Source: CALMKX01 sp044869955 (lineage in GTDB: Bacteria > Acidobacteriota > Thermoanaerobaculia > Multivoradales > SZUA-115). Taken from it: DNA of 64,000 bases. The position numbers were made by a program, and so were the translations under genes. Under the pieces are notes generated by a model, which was given only the letters and a program-made list of their open reading frames with translations, was not told where the DNA came from and did not search any database. Shown here piece by piece: positions 48,234-57,901 of the stretch; the stretch's first letter is position 1; each line of letters starts with the position of its first letter. The DNA lies in NCBI GenBank assembly GCA_044869955.1, contig JBIOYC010000060.1, forward strand, positions 10,510-74,509, given 5' to 3'.

Positions 48234-50429
48234 ATGCCCGTCACGCGCACGTTCTGTCCCATTCCCTGTCTTCCGGTGGCGGACGTCGAGCTGCCCAAGA
48301 AGGTGGAGAAGCTCTATGACCTCGCCTACAACTTCTGGTGGAGCTGGGAGCTGCCCGCCCGCTCGCTGTTCGCCGAGGTCGATCGCTGGCGTTGGGAGCG
48401 CTACAAGAACCCGGTTCAGCTGCTGATCAACGTCGATCCCACGCATTGGGACGCGCTGCTCGAGAGCGAGGCCTTCATGGCCTCCTACACCGCGGTGGTG
48501 CGAGACTTCGAGGACTACGTCGAGCGCCGCGAGCCGACCTGGTTCGAGCGCCGCTTCCCCGGCTATCAGGGCGGACCGGTGGCCTACTTCTCCATGGAGT
48601 TCGGGCTCCACCAGTCTCTCGCCATCTACTCCGGGGGGCTCGGTATTCTCTCGGGCGACCATGCCAAGAGCGCCAGCGACCTCGGCCTGCCGTTCGTCGC
48701 CGTGGGCCTGCTCTATCGCCACGGCTACTTCCGCCAGACCGTCGACTCGGACGGCCGCCAGCAGCACACCTACCCGGACTACGACTTCAGCCGGCTGCCC
48801 CTGCGCCCGGCGGCCACTCGCACCGGCCGCGAGGTGATGGTCTCGGTTCCCCTTCCCGGCCGCGAGGTCTGGGCCAAGGTCTGGGTGGCCGAGGTGGGCC
48901 GGGTCCCCCTGCTGCTGCTCGACACCGACGTCCTGCGCAACGACCCCGCCGATCGGCCGATCACGGGTCAGCTCTACGTCTCCGGCCGCGAGATGCGCCT
49001 GGCCCAGGAGCTCGTCCTGGGCATCGGCGGGGTGCGCGCCCTCGAAGCCCTGGGGGTCGAGCCCTCGGTCTGGCACATGAACGAAGGGCATTGTGCCTTC
49101 CTGCAGCTGGAGCGGCTCCGGCGCGCCCTGGCGGACGAGCGCCTGGACCTCGACGAGGGCCTGGCCCTGATCGGGCGGGATGCGGTCTTCACCACCCACA
49201 CTCCCGTGCCGGCGGGCAACGAGGCCTTCGACCGAGCCCTGGTCGCCCGCCACCTCGAGCCCTGGCTGGGAGAGATCGAGGTGCCCGCGGAGCAGCTGCT
49301 CGACCTCGCCGATCCGGACGGCGAGGGCAGCAGCCAGTCCTTCAACCTGACCGCCCTCGCCCTTTCCACCTGCCGGGCGGCCAACGCCGTATCCCGCTTG
49401 AACGCCGAAGTGACCCAGCGCATGTGGGGCGGCTTCCTGGCCCGCGCCGAGCACGGCCCGGACGAGATCTTCCCGATCACCAACGGCATCCACAGCAGCT
49501 CTTGGCTGGGCCGCGAGATGCGCGACCTCTTCCAGCGCTACCTCGGCCCGGAATGGCCCGAGCTGCTGCTCGACGAAGGGGCCTGGGAGCGCATCGCCGA
49601 CGTCCCGGACGAGGAGGTCTGGGCCGGTCACAACGCCCAGAAGGCCCGTCTCGGGCGCTTCCTGCGCAACCGCCTTCGCGAGCAGTACGCTCGCCACGGC
49701 CGCTCACCCGAACAGCTGCGCCAGCTCGAGAGTCTCTTCGATCCCGCCGCGCTCACCATCGGCTTCGCCCGCCGCTTCGCCACCTACAAGCGGGCCAACC
49801 TGATCCTGTCGAACCTCAAGCGCTTCCGGGCTCTGGTGTGCGACGCGTCCCGACCGATCCAGATCGTCTTCGCGGGCAAGGCCCACCCGGCCGACCGCGA
49901 GGGCAAGGAGATCATCCAGCAGATCTTCCAGCTCAGTCAGTCGGCCGACTTCCGGGACCACATCCACTTCATCGAGGACTACGACATGCTGGCCGGGCGG
50001 CGCCTGGTCCAGGGCGTCGACGTGTGGCTCAACACCCCCCGCCGGCCGATGGAGGCGAGCGGCACCAGCGGCCAGAAGGCGGCCATGAACGGGGCCTTGA
50101 ATCTGTCGATCCTCGACGGCTGGTGGCCGGAGGCCTACGACGGCGACAACGGCTGGGCGATCGGCAACGGGCCCGCCGCTCGCGAGATCGACAACGGCGA
50201 CGGCAACGGCGGCGAGGACGACGGCGCCACCGACCAGTCCGACGCCGAGGCCCTGTACACGCTCCTGGTCGAGGAGGTTGCGCCGACGTACTACGAGCGC
50301 GACGGCTCGGGCCTGCCCAGTCGCTGGATCACCCGCATGAAGCACGCCATCGCCACCGTGACGCCCCGCTTCTCGAGCGCTCGCATGGTCCGCGACTACA
50401 TCGAGAAGTCTTACTTCCCGGCCGAGTGA
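48234..50429 (+). CDS. glgP: Alpha-glucan (glycogen/maltodextrin) phosphorylase
   Basis: GT35 phosphorylase that releases glucose-1-phosphate from alpha-1,4-glucans. The 731-residue product is of the short bacterial type that starts with a DUF3417-like segment (LYDLAYNFWWSWELPARSLF). It has YFSMEFGLHQSLAIYSGGLG and WHMNEGHCAF. The pyridoxal region FAGKAHPADREGKE leads to the Schiff-base lysine in GTSGQKAAMNGALNLS. A Gly/Asp/Asn-rich insert (about 648-670: NGDGNGGEDDGATD) is unusual. With GAPDH and the GH13 enzyme next to it, this is a glucan-to-glycolysis locus. Confidence 0.92.
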   Translation: MPVTRTFCPIPCLPVADVELPKKVEKLYDLAYNFWWSWELPARSLFAEVDRWRWERYKNPVQLLINVDPTHWDALLESEAFMASYTAVVRDFEDYVERREPTWFERRFPGYQGGPVAYFSMEFGLHQSLAIYSGGLGILSGDHAKSASDLGLPFVAVGLLYRHGYFRQTVDSDGRQQHTYPDYDFSRLPLRPAATRTGREVMVSVPLPGREVWAKVWVAEVGRVPLLLLDTDVLRNDPADRPITGQLYVSGREMRLAQELVLGIGGVRALEALGVEPSVWHMNEGHCAFLQLERLRRALADERLDLDEGLALIGRDAVFTTHTPVPAGNEAFDRALVARHLEPWLGEIEVPAEQLLDLADPDGEGSSQSFNLTALALSTCRAANAVSRLNAEVTQRMWGGFLARAEHGPDEIFPITNGIHSSSWLGREMRDLFQRYLGPEWPELLLDEGAWERIADVPDEEVWAGHNAQKARLGRFLRNRLREQYARHGRSPEQLRQLESLFDPAALTIGFARRFATYKRANLILSNLKRFRALVCDASRPIQIVFAGKAHPADREGKEIIQQIFQLSQSADFRDHIHFIEDYDMLAGRRLVQGVDVWLNTPRRPMEASGTSGQKAAMNGALNLSILDGWWPEAYDGDNGWAIGNGPAAREIDNGDGNGGEDDGATDQSDAEALYTLLVEEVAPTYYERDGSGLPSRWITRMKHAIATVTPRFSSARMVRDYIEKSYFPAE

Positions 50430-50474
50430 GGACGGGGACGGCAAGGTCCCTCGGGCGGTCGGCGGCCCATGTTC

Positions 50475-50503
50475 TTTACTGACTTGGTCTTCTTTCTTAC
50501 AAT
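50475..50503 (+). promoter_or_regulatory. Promoter of the sulfurtransferase-sufE pair
   Basis: TTTACT (50475-50480) and TACAAT (50498-50503) are 17 bp apart, a sigma70-like arrangement. A leader of about 35 nt follows with a ribosome site AAGGAGAGG at 50531-50539, so this gene has an ordinary leader, unlike several others here. Confidence 0.5.
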
Positions 50504-50545
50504 AGCTCCGCCCAAGAACCGGATCCGAACAAGGAGAGGTGCGCC

Positions 50546-51415
<870 letters not shown>

Positions 51416-51949
51416 GTGAGCCCCGACCCCGGCCTCGCCGCCGAGGCGGGAGCGCCGGCCCATGGTAGTCTGCCGCCTCGGCCTCGCTGCGAGGCCGAGC
51501 CGGAGCCACCCGCCGTGCTGCCCGCCAAGCTCGCCCGCCTGGTCGATGCCTTCGCCCTGATGCCCGACCGTCAGGAGCGCATCGAGACCCTGATCGGCAT
51601 CGCCGACCGGTTCCGGCCGGTCCCCCCGGAGGTTGCCCAACGCCCGTACCCGGAAGAGAACCAGGCGCCGGCCTGCGAGTCGGAGGCTTATGTCTGGGCT
51701 CTGCCCCGGCCCGACGGCACCCTCCGCTTCCACTTCGCGGTGGAGAACCCACAGGGGGTCTCCGCAATGGCAATGGCAGTGATCCTCGACGAGACCCTCT
51801 CCGGGGCGCCCATCGAAGAGGTGGCCGAGGTGCCGCGAGACCTGCCCAACAAGATCTTCGGCACCGAGCTTTCGATGGGTAAGTCGATGGGCCTGTCGGG
51901 GATGGTCGCGCTGGTCACCACCGCAGCTCGCCGCCGTCTCGCGGGCTGA
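51416..51949 (+). CDS. sufE: SufE-like sulfur acceptor
   Basis: A 177-residue protein with a SufE/CsdE fold. The family pattern LVDAFALMPDRQERIETLIGIADRF (about 42-66) is followed by the sulfur-accepting cysteine in NQAPACESEAYVWA (Cys87), in place of the usual GCQS. The end ELSMGKSMGLSGMVALVTTAAR is typical. The N-terminal 35 residues are a Pro-rich extension. Direct GTG-to-stop contact with the rhodanese gene suggests the pair passes sulfane sulfur between them. No sufS or sufBCD lies here. Confidence 0.87.
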   Translation: MSPDPGLAAEAGAPAHGSLPPRPRCEAEPEPPAVLPAKLARLVDAFALMPDRQERIETLIGIADRFRPVPPEVAQRPYPEENQAPACESEAYVWALPRPDGTLRFHFAVENPQGVSAMAMAVILDETLSGAPIEEVAEVPRDLPNKIFGTELSMGKSMGLSGMVALVTTAARRRLAG

Positions 51950-51963
51950 GGGCTGCCCGGGGA

Positions 51964-52416
51964 TCAGTTCTCGGGCGAGGGCTCGGGCTCCGGGTGGGGG
52001 GCGTCGCCGCGGGCGAGACCGGCACCGTGCTCGTAGTAGTGGCGCAGCAGCCGGTGGAACCCGCGCAGCATCTCGGAGAAGGCCAGCTCCTCGGCCGGGG
52101 CGAGGGTGCGCTCCAGCCCGAGGGCGAGGTAGACGTCGGCGCTGGGCTCGCCGGCGACGTTGCCAGAGAGGCTGCCGCGCAGGCGGGGCGGCCGGCGATT
52201 GACCGTATCGAGAGCGTCCTGGAGGTCGGCGAGGTCCGCCTTGAGGGCGCCGAGGATCCGCTCGAGAGTCTCGACCGAGGGTCTCTGCTTGCCGGTCTCG
52301 TACGCTGAGAGCATCGCCTTGGTGACGCCGGCGGTCTCGGCGACCTGGTACTGCCTCCGGCTCTGCCGATCGCGCAACCAGCGGAGGGCCTTGCCGAGGC
52401 CGTCGAAGGTGGGCAT
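51964..52416 (-). CDS. XRE-type HTH regulator 1 of 3
   Basis: A 150-residue protein. The HTH is in the first 65 residues: GLGKALRWLRDRQSRRQYQV, then GVTKAMLSAYETGKQRPSVE and LERILGALKADLADLQ. The C-terminal half has a motif AFSEMLRGFHRLLRHYY and an acidic Pro-rich tail. I took the ATG at 52416, because TACAGT ends 6 nt before it and upstream residues do not match the other two members. It belongs to a tandem trio. Convergent with sufE (14 nt gap). Confidence 0.8.
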   Translation of the reverse strand: MPTFDGLGKALRWLRDRQSRRQYQVAETAGVTKAMLSAYETGKQRPSVETLERILGALKADLADLQDALDTVNRRPPRLRGSLSGNVAGEPSADVYLALGLERTLAPAEELAFSEMLRGFHRLLRHYYEHGAGLARGDAPHPEPEPSPEN

Positions 52417-52481
52417 GAACTTACTGTACGGAAAATGATTGCCGCGCGCAACCCATAAATCCTTGTATCCCAGATATTTAC

Positions 52482-52501
52482 GCGGGATCGAGAATTCCCG
52501 C
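52482..52501. promoter_or_regulatory. Inverted repeat GCGGGA-N8-TCCCGC in XRE gap
   Basis: A 6-bp palindrome with an 8-nt spacer lies between XRE genes 1 and 2 in an AT-richer gap. Its 20-nt size fits an XRE dimer operator. Function is inferred only. Confidence 0.3.
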
Positions 52502-52581
52502 AAGGGGTGTTTTGTTCCCTGTTTTCGTTACGTTGTTCGGCCACTTTGGAGCCGATCAAGAGCACAAATTACCGACTCCAC

Positions 52582-52965
52582 CTATTTCGCGTCTCCGCGA
52601 GGGTCTCGCCTCGAGACATCGGGGATCGCCCCATCGAGCAACAGCAACCATCGCCGGAAGCCCTCGAGCACCTCCGCCAGCGCCTTCTCGCGTTCTTCAT
52701 CGAGCTCGCCGCGGCCGGCCGGGCCGGTCTCGACGGCGGCTTCTCGATTGACGGCCGACAGCGCCCGAGCCAGCTTCGCCAGGTCCACGCCCAAGGCGTC
52801 GAGGACCCGGCCGAGGCTCTCCACCGAAGGAGCCCGTTTGCCCTGCTCGTAGGAGCAGAGCATGGCCTGGGTGATGCCCGCGGAACGGGCCACGTCACGT
52901 TGTTTGAGCTGTTGAGAGAGGCGGAGCCAGCGAAGCGCTTTGTGGAGACCCTGAAACGTCGACAT
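52582..52965 (-). CDS. XRE-type HTH regulator 2 of 3
   Basis: A 127-residue paralogue of the flanking genes. It starts MSTFQGLHKALRWLRLSQQL and has AGITQAMLCSYEQGKRAPSV and LGRVLDALGVDLAKLARAL. The C-terminal half again carries the helix ALAEVLEGFRRWLLLL. An in-frame GTG at 52980 would add five residues (MSDHP); I chose the ATG by comparison with its neighbour. A perfect 7-bp palindrome GGGGTGA-TCAC-TCACCCC (52966-52983) sits right at the start, a likely self-regulatory site. Confidence 0.78.
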   Translation of the reverse strand: MSTFQGLHKALRWLRLSQQLKQRDVARSAGITQAMLCSYEQGKRAPSVESLGRVLDALGVDLAKLARALSAVNREAAVETGPAGRGELDEEREKALAEVLEGFRRWLLLLDGAIPDVSRRDPRGDAK

Positions 52966-52983
52966 GGGGTGATCACTCACCCC
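52966..52983. promoter_or_regulatory. Palindrome GGGGTGATCACTCACCCC at the XRE2 start
   Basis: GGGGTGA and TCACCCC flank TCAC, one base upstream of the XRE2 ATG. Its site and symmetry suggest an operator for one of the three XRE proteins, blocking translation start or promoter clearance. Confidence 0.45.
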
Positions 52984-53051
52984 CTGCCCCCCGGCGAATC
53001 GTAGAGGATCCTCCGCCCCCCCGCAAGCGTCCTCCCGCGATGCCTCGCCCT

Positions 53052-53468
53052 TCATTCCTTGTCCCGTCGGACGACCGACTCGTAGACCGTCCGGCTGATC
53101 AAGGTCAGGCCGCGCAGGATCAGCCGATACCCCTCCTCGAGGTCGGCGGAGAGGGGCTCGCCGAGGTCGCGCAGGAGAGCCTCGAGATCCGGTGCCGTGG
53201 GTGGGCGGCCCGCCACCCGGCTGTTGCCGTTGCTCGCCGCTCGCTCGTTGACCAGGTCGAGAGCCCAGGACAGCTCGGCGAGACCGATGCCCAGACCCCG
53301 CGAGAGGATCTTGTCGAGGGTCTCGATCTCCGGCAGCGAGCGCTCGTTCTCGTAGGCCGAGAGCATCGGGGCGGTGACCCCGGCCGCCGCGGCGACGACC
53401 TTCTGGCTCTTTCCCGCCCGCTCTCGGAGAAACTTCAACGCCTTGCCCAAACGGAGGAACGCGATCAC
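53052..53468 (-). CDS. XRE-type HTH regulator 3 of 3
   Basis: A 138-residue paralogue. The HTH is LGKALKFLRERAGKSQKVVA, then AAAGVTAPMLSAYENERSLP and IETLDKILSRGLGIGLAELS. The C-terminal half has the helix LSADLEEGYRLILRGLTLI, as in the other two, then SRTVYESVVRRDKE. Start is GTG at 53468; TAGATT ends 6 nt before it, again a leaderless pattern. All three genes are on the same strand and may form one regulatory switch. Confidence 0.8.
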   Translation of the reverse strand: MIAFLRLGKALKFLRERAGKSQKVVAAAAGVTAPMLSAYENERSLPEIETLDKILSRGLGIGLAELSWALDLVNERAASNGNSRVAGRPPTAPDLEALLRDLGEPLSADLEEGYRLILRGLTLISRTVYESVVRRDKE

Positions 53469-53474
53469 GCGCGC

Positions 53475-53480
53475 AATCTA
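53475..53480 (-). promoter_or_regulatory. -10-like TAGATT of XRE3, leaderless type
   Basis: On the minus strand TAGATT is followed by six bases (GCGCGC) and the GTG start. XRE1 has the same layout with TACAGT (52423-52428). The region behind it, 53500-53520, is AT-rich. Confidence 0.4.
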
Positions 53481-53709
53481 CCGATCGAGCCCGCAACTCG
53501 CAATATAAAGCCTTATGAATCAGTAGTTTGCCTCGAATGATCACAGTTGCCGCCGAAGGTATTTCCCTGCCGGTATCGGCAAGGAGTTGCGCCACGGGCA
53601 TAGGGGACCCATCCGGATCTTGCCGCCGGAGAGAAGGTCGTGAAGGGCGCTGCGGCTGGGGTGGGGGCTCGAGTCCGGTTGGTCTGGTGGCGACGGCGGC
53701 GAGCGGCGG

Positions 53710-53741
53710 GGTGATCGGGGCCGCAAGCGGCCCCGATCACC
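53710..53741 (-). terminator. Strong hairpin downstream of the Vps10-like gene
   Basis: GGTGATCGGGGCCG and its complement form a perfect 14-bp stem with a CAAG loop, 16 nt after the stop codon of the minus-strand gene. There is no T-run; stem strength and location support a terminator or a 3'-end stabiliser. Confidence 0.6.
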
Positions 53742-53757
53742 TTGGTGCTGGAGGCGG

Positions 53758-56700
53758 CTACTGTACGGACCTCTTCGCAGCTTCCCACTCCGCGCGGGTC
53801 TTCGGCTTGACGGCGCCGATTCCCTGCTTGGCGAGGGCTTGGTTGAGGCTGGCCAGCTCCTTGGCAATCAGCCCGTCGTAGCGCTTGGTCGCCGCGTCGA
53901 GCTCGGCGGACAGATTCGCCGCGCGCTCGACCTGGGTCTGGGTCGGCCGCCCCTCATAGAAGCTGACCCCGGCGTAGACCGTGCCGAGGTGCTCGCGCAG
54001 CTTCTCGTCGCCCGAGAGCCAGCCGGCGTCGCTGGTCGACACCAGCGAGGCGCGGAAGTCCTCGAAGCGCTGGCCGGTGTCGTGGGCCAGACGGGCGAGC
54101 TTGTCGCTCGGCTGGCGCTCCTTGACCGCGGCCTTCGCCTGGTCGCGCACCTCGGTGGCGGCAGCGACCAGGTAGGAGAGGTCCTCGAGACGGCCGTAGA
54201 TGAAGAGGGCGAGCTTTTGCTGGGCGGCCCGGTCTTCGGTCGAGTGGGGGGACCGCGGGTCGGGAACCAGCTTGGCCTCGGTGGTGTAGCTGGCCTCGCC
54301 CTTGATCAGCTTGATGGTGTAGGTGCCCTCGGGCACCCGCGGGCCGACGAAGGCCTGGGCGAGCTGGGTGGCCGGCGGGACCTGCGGTGGCGGCAGCCGC
54401 ATCGGCCAGTAGACGCGGTTCAGGCCCTTCCGCTTGCCGCCAGGGATGGTCGACACCAGCTTCCCGGCGCTGTCGTAGACCTCGACCTTGAGCTCGCCGA
54501 AGAGGTGGCGTTTCTTCAAGTGGTAGTGGATGGCCACGGCCTCCGGAGGATTCGAGCCCGTGAACTCGTCGCTACCGCCGAAGCTCTGGAAGATGCCGGC
54601 CGTCTGCATCTCGGTCGGCGCGATGTCGAGCAGCTTGACGTCCGCTTCGACGACCTCGCGGGAGAGCTGACGCAGGGGCGAGATGTCATCGACGATGTAG
54701 AGGCCGCGGCCGTGGGTGGCGAGGATCAGGTCGTGTTCGCGCGGATGGATCTGGATGTCGTGGATCGCCACCCGGGGCAGGTTCCCTTCGAAGCGAGCCC
54801 ACTCCTTGCCGCCATCGATCGAGATGAACAGACCGACCTCGGTGCCCAGGAAGACCAGGTCCGGGTCGACCAGGTCCTGGCGAGCCACGATCGCCCAGCC
54901 GGAGAGCGCCTCCGTGGCCAGCGAGTGCCAGGTGGCGCCGAAGTCATGGCTGGCGTAGACGTAGGTCCCGAAGTCGCCGGTGCGGTGACCATCGAAGGTG
55001 GCGAAGGCCGTGGCCTCGTCGTGCGGGCTCGCCGACACCGAGGAGACCCAGGTGCCCTTGGGCAGACCGGGGACGTTGGCGACGACGTTCGTCCAGGTCT
55101 TGCCGCCGTCGCGGGTGAGCTGGAGGTTGCCGTCGTCCGTGCCCACCCAGATCACCGAGCCGTTCCTGGGCGACTCGCTGATCGAGTAGATCGTGGTGTG
55201 GTTCTCGGCCGTCGAGTTGTCGATGCTGAGGCCACCCGACTGCATCTGGCGCTGCTTGGCGGGGTCGTTGGTGGTCAGGTCCGGAGAGATCCGCTCCCAG
55301 GACTCGCCCTGGTTGCGCGTCCGCAGCAGGAACTGCGAGCCGACGTAGATCGTCCCCTTCTCGTTCGGGGAGGGGTGGATCGGGGTGTTCCAGTTGAAGC
55401 GCAGCTCCGGCTCGCCGGCCCTCGGCTGGGGCTTGATGTCGCGCGACTCGCGGGTCGACAGGCGCACGCGCGAGATCTCGCCACCCTGGTATTCGACGTA
55501 GACGAAACCCGGATCGGCCGGGTCGCGGTAGGCATAGAAGCCATCGCCGCCGCCGATGTTCTCCCAATCCCGATTCTCGATGCCCTCGATCGAGCGCGAG
55601 GGGCCCATCCAGGAGCCGTTGTCCTGCAAGCCGCCGTAGACGTTGTACGGCTCGTCCATGTCGAAGCTCACATGGTAGAACTGCGACACCGGCAGCGAGC
55701 GCACGTGGCGCCAGCGGGCGCCCCGGTCGTAGGAGTGATAGACGCCGCCGTCCGTGCCAATCAGCAGCTCGTGGGGTGAGGTCGGGTTGATCCACAAGGC
55801 GTGGTGGTCCGGATGGACGCCGCCGCCCCCGAAGCCCCCGCTGCTGAACGGCGAGGAGAAGGACACGCCGCCGTCACTCGAGACCGACAGGGTGAGACCC
55901 GGCTTGTACACCCGCTTCCAATCCTGAGGGTCGACCACCAACCGCGAGAAGTAGAACGGGCGGGCGACGACGTTGAACGAGCTGTTGAGCTTCTTCCAGC
56001 TGCCTCCCAGGTCATCCGAGCGATAGAGCGCCGTCTCCTTGGCCTCGACCGTGGCGTACACCACGTTCGGGCGGGAAGGCGCGACGGCGACCGCGATGCG
56101 GCCCTTGTCGCCGGCCGGCAGGCCGTTCGCGAGCGGGGCCCAGGTCTCGCCGCCGTCGGTGGAGCGGTAGAGGCCGCTGCCCGGGCCACCCGAGTTGAAG
56201 AAGTCGGGGTAGCGGCGGAACTGCCACATCCCGGCGTAGAGGATCGAGGAGTCCTGAGGATCCATGTCGACGTCGGAGCAGCCGGTGTCGGCGTTGACGT
56301 AGAGCACTCGCTTCCAGGTCTCACCGCCGTCGGTCGTCTTGTAGACGCCACGCTCCTCGTTGGCGTTCCACAGGTGCCCGGTGGCGCAGACGAAGACGGT
56401 CTTGGGGCTCTTGGGGTCGACCTCGATCTTGGCGATGCGCTCCGAGTCGGCGAGGCCCATCATCTTCCAGTTGTCGCCACCGTCGGTCGACTTGTAGACG
56501 CCGTCTCCGACCGAGACGCTGTTGCGTGTCCAGGACTCGCCGGTGCCCACCCAGATGATTTTGGGATCGCTCGGGTCGATGGTGATGGCGCCGATCGACT
56601 GGCGGTGCTGATCGAAGATCGGCTTGAAGGCGAGGCCGCCGTCGGTGGACTTCCACACACCGCCCGAGGCCGCGCCGACGTAGATGGTCAGGGGGTCCTT

Positions 56701-56868
56701 GGCGACGGCATCGATCGCCGAGATGCGGCCGCCCATGGTGGCCGGCCCGATGTCCCGGGCCTCGATGGCGCCGAAGGTGCTCGAGTCGATGGTCGCGGCC
56801 GCCGCGCCGCTCGCGACGGCCACGGTCCATGCGGCAAAGAGATACCGGCTCTTCGTGAGAAGACGCAT
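53758..56868 (-). CDS. Large exported Vps10/BNR-repeat protein (sortilin-like propeller)
   Basis: A 1036-residue protein with a signal peptide (residues 1-25, MRLLTKSRYLFAAWTVAVAS) and a beta-propeller made of about ten Asp-box repeats: STDGGLAF, STDGGDNW, TTDGGETW, STDGGETW, SSDGGVSF, TRDGGKTW, SIDGGKEW and others, between residues 70 and 690. A beta-sandwich-like region follows (about 720-860, with LPPPQVPPATQLAQAF), then a C-terminal helical segment. Related proteins are often called glycosyl hydrolases but most lack a proven activity. Such proteins are common in Acidobacteriota (general knowledge). RBS GGGAGGAAG precedes the ATG. Function unknown; binding or sensing outside the cell is likely. 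Confidence 0.85.
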   Translation of the reverse strand: MRLLTKSRYLFAAWTVAVASGAAAATIDSSTFGAIEARDIGPATMGGRISAIDAVAKDPLTIYVGAASGGVWKSTDGGLAFKPIFDQHRQSIGAITIDPSDPKIIWVGTGESWTRNSVSVGDGVYKSTDGGDNWKMMGLADSERIAKIEVDPKSPKTVFVCATGHLWNANEERGVYKTTDGGETWKRVLYVNADTGCSDVDMDPQDSSILYAGMWQFRRYPDFFNSGGPGSGLYRSTDGGETWAPLANGLPAGDKGRIAVAVAPSRPNVVYATVEAKETALYRSDDLGGSWKKLNSSFNVVARPFYFSRLVVDPQDWKRVYKPGLTLSVSSDGGVSFSSPFSSGGFGGGGVHPDHHALWINPTSPHELLIGTDGGVYHSYDRGARWRHVRSLPVSQFYHVSFDMDEPYNVYGGLQDNGSWMGPSRSIEGIENRDWENIGGGDGFYAYRDPADPGFVYVEYQGGEISRVRLSTRESRDIKPQPRAGEPELRFNWNTPIHPSPNEKGTIYVGSQFLLRTRNQGESWERISPDLTTNDPAKQRQMQSGGLSIDNSTAENHTTIYSISESPRNGSVIWVGTDDGNLQLTRDGGKTWTNVVANVPGLPKGTWVSSVSASPHDEATAFATFDGHRTGDFGTYVYASHDFGATWHSLATEALSGWAIVARQDLVDPDLVFLGTEVGLFISIDGGKEWARFEGNLPRVAIHDIQIHPREHDLILATHGRGLYIVDDISPLRQLSREVVEADVKLLDIAPTEMQTAGIFQSFGGSDEFTGSNPPEAVAIHYHLKKRHLFGELKVEVYDSAGKLVSTIPGGKRKGLNRVYWPMRLPPPQVPPATQLAQAFVGPRVPEGTYTIKLIKGEASYTTEAKLVPDPRSPHSTEDRAAQQKLALFIYGRLEDLSYLVAAATEVRDQAKAAVKERQPSDKLARLAHDTGQRFEDFRASLVSTSDAGWLSGDEKLREHLGTVYAGVSFYEGRPTQTQVERAANLSAELDAATKRYDGLIAKELASLNQALAKQGIGAVKPKTRAEWEAAKRSVQ

Positions 56869-56904
56869 CGGCTTCCTCCCGATGAATGATTCGAAGATGT
56901 ACGA

Positions 56905-56929
56905 AGGCCGGCCGCTCGGCGGCCGGCCT
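56905..56929 (-). terminator. Hairpin between LolA-like and Vps10-like genes
   Basis: AGGCCGGCCGC and GCGGCCGGCCT form an 11-bp perfect stem around TCG, 11 nt after the LolA-like stop codon and before the Vps10-like gene. It suggests the two genes are separate transcripts. Confidence 0.55.
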
Positions 56930-56939
56930 GGCGGGAGCG

Positions 56940-57722
56940 CTAATTCGAAGGCGGCGCCGGCGCCGGGGCGGGCTCGGCGGCGGGCATGGTGAAGCGCGAG
57001 TCGTCGATGTCGACGTCGACCTCGATCTTGTCGACGGTCATCACCTGGCTTCCGGGACCGCCGACCGCACGGACCTCGATCGAGTGCGGCATCATCAGCC
57101 CGCCGACGTCCTTGTAGTCGCCGTAGATCGACTCGACCGCCATCTCTTGACCGTTCCGCTCGGTCTTCTGCGCGGACTTGAACTCGAGGTTGGACTCGGT
57201 GTCGATGTAGAGGGTTTCCACGTCGCCGCTCTTCTTGGTGACCTTGAGCTTGTAGGCAGGGGTGCCCTCGACGTCCTCGATGCCCAGGAGCTCGGCGGTG
57301 TGGCCTTTGTCTTTCCAGTTGACCAGGGTGCCCTCGAAGTCCGACTGCTCCCGGACCTCCTTGATCGCGTCCTCGGGCATCTTCTCGGGGGTGGTCTTGC
57401 CCATGAAGGGCATCACCATCCAGCCGGTCTCACCATCGAAGGCCTGCACGCCGGTCATGCCCTGGATGGTGAACTCCATGCGCATCCTCTCGGGGCGCTT
57501 CCACTCGAGGGTGAAGGGCGCCTCCATGCCCGGGCCCATGGTCATCTTGCCGGTCAGGCGCAGCGACTTCATGGTGGTGAGCTTGTCCTTGCCGCCGCGA
57601 GCCGCGAGGTTCTTGTCGATCACCTGCTCGAGGGTCGGGGCCGCGTCCTGGGCCGCCAGCGGTGCCGCGAGGGGCAGCAGAAACAGCGCAGCCAGAGCTG
57701 CCGTGAAAGTCTTGCGAGTCAT
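56940..57722 (-). CDS. LolA-like exported lipoprotein-sorting protein
   Basis: A 260-residue secreted protein with a signal peptide (MTRKTFTAALAALFLLPLAA, likely cut after PLAAQ). A beta-rich body resembles LolA/LolB-type folds: SLRLTGKMTMGPGMEAPF, then LEWKRPERMRMEFTIQG and FDGETGWMVMPF. Residues GGKDKL and IDTESNLEFKSAQK also match the family seen near other envelope genes. It ends in a Pro/Ala tail. It lacks a lipobox cysteine, so it is periplasmic. Lipid or lipoprotein carriage is inferred from the fold resemblance. Confidence 0.72.
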   Translation of the reverse strand: MTRKTFTAALAALFLLPLAAPLAAQDAAPTLEQVIDKNLAARGGKDKLTTMKSLRLTGKMTMGPGMEAPFTLEWKRPERMRMEFTIQGMTGVQAFDGETGWMVMPFMGKTTPEKMPEDAIKEVREQSDFEGTLVNWKDKGHTAELLGIEDVEGTPAYKLKVTKKSGDVETLYIDTESNLEFKSAQKTERNGQEMAVESIYGDYKDVGGLMMPHSIEVRAVGGPGSQVMTVDKIEVDVDIDDSRFTMPAAEPAPAPAPPSN

Positions 57723-57901
57723 TTTCCGTCTCCTGTTTTCATGAACGAGGCTGCGGGGCCTTGCCGCGGTCTCCGCGCCGGGGAGGGAGCCGAGCCCGAT
57801 GGCAACGAACTCGCGCGCGATTCTACGTCAGTCCATCCGGGGCGTGACCGCGAGGCGTCCTCGGCCCCTATACGCGCGAGGAGGGGGGGATGTTTCCCCG
57901 C

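Noticed and set aside
47139..49697. An 852-residue reading frame opposite gap and glgP
   Set aside because: Shadow of the plus-strand genes, which match families over their full length.
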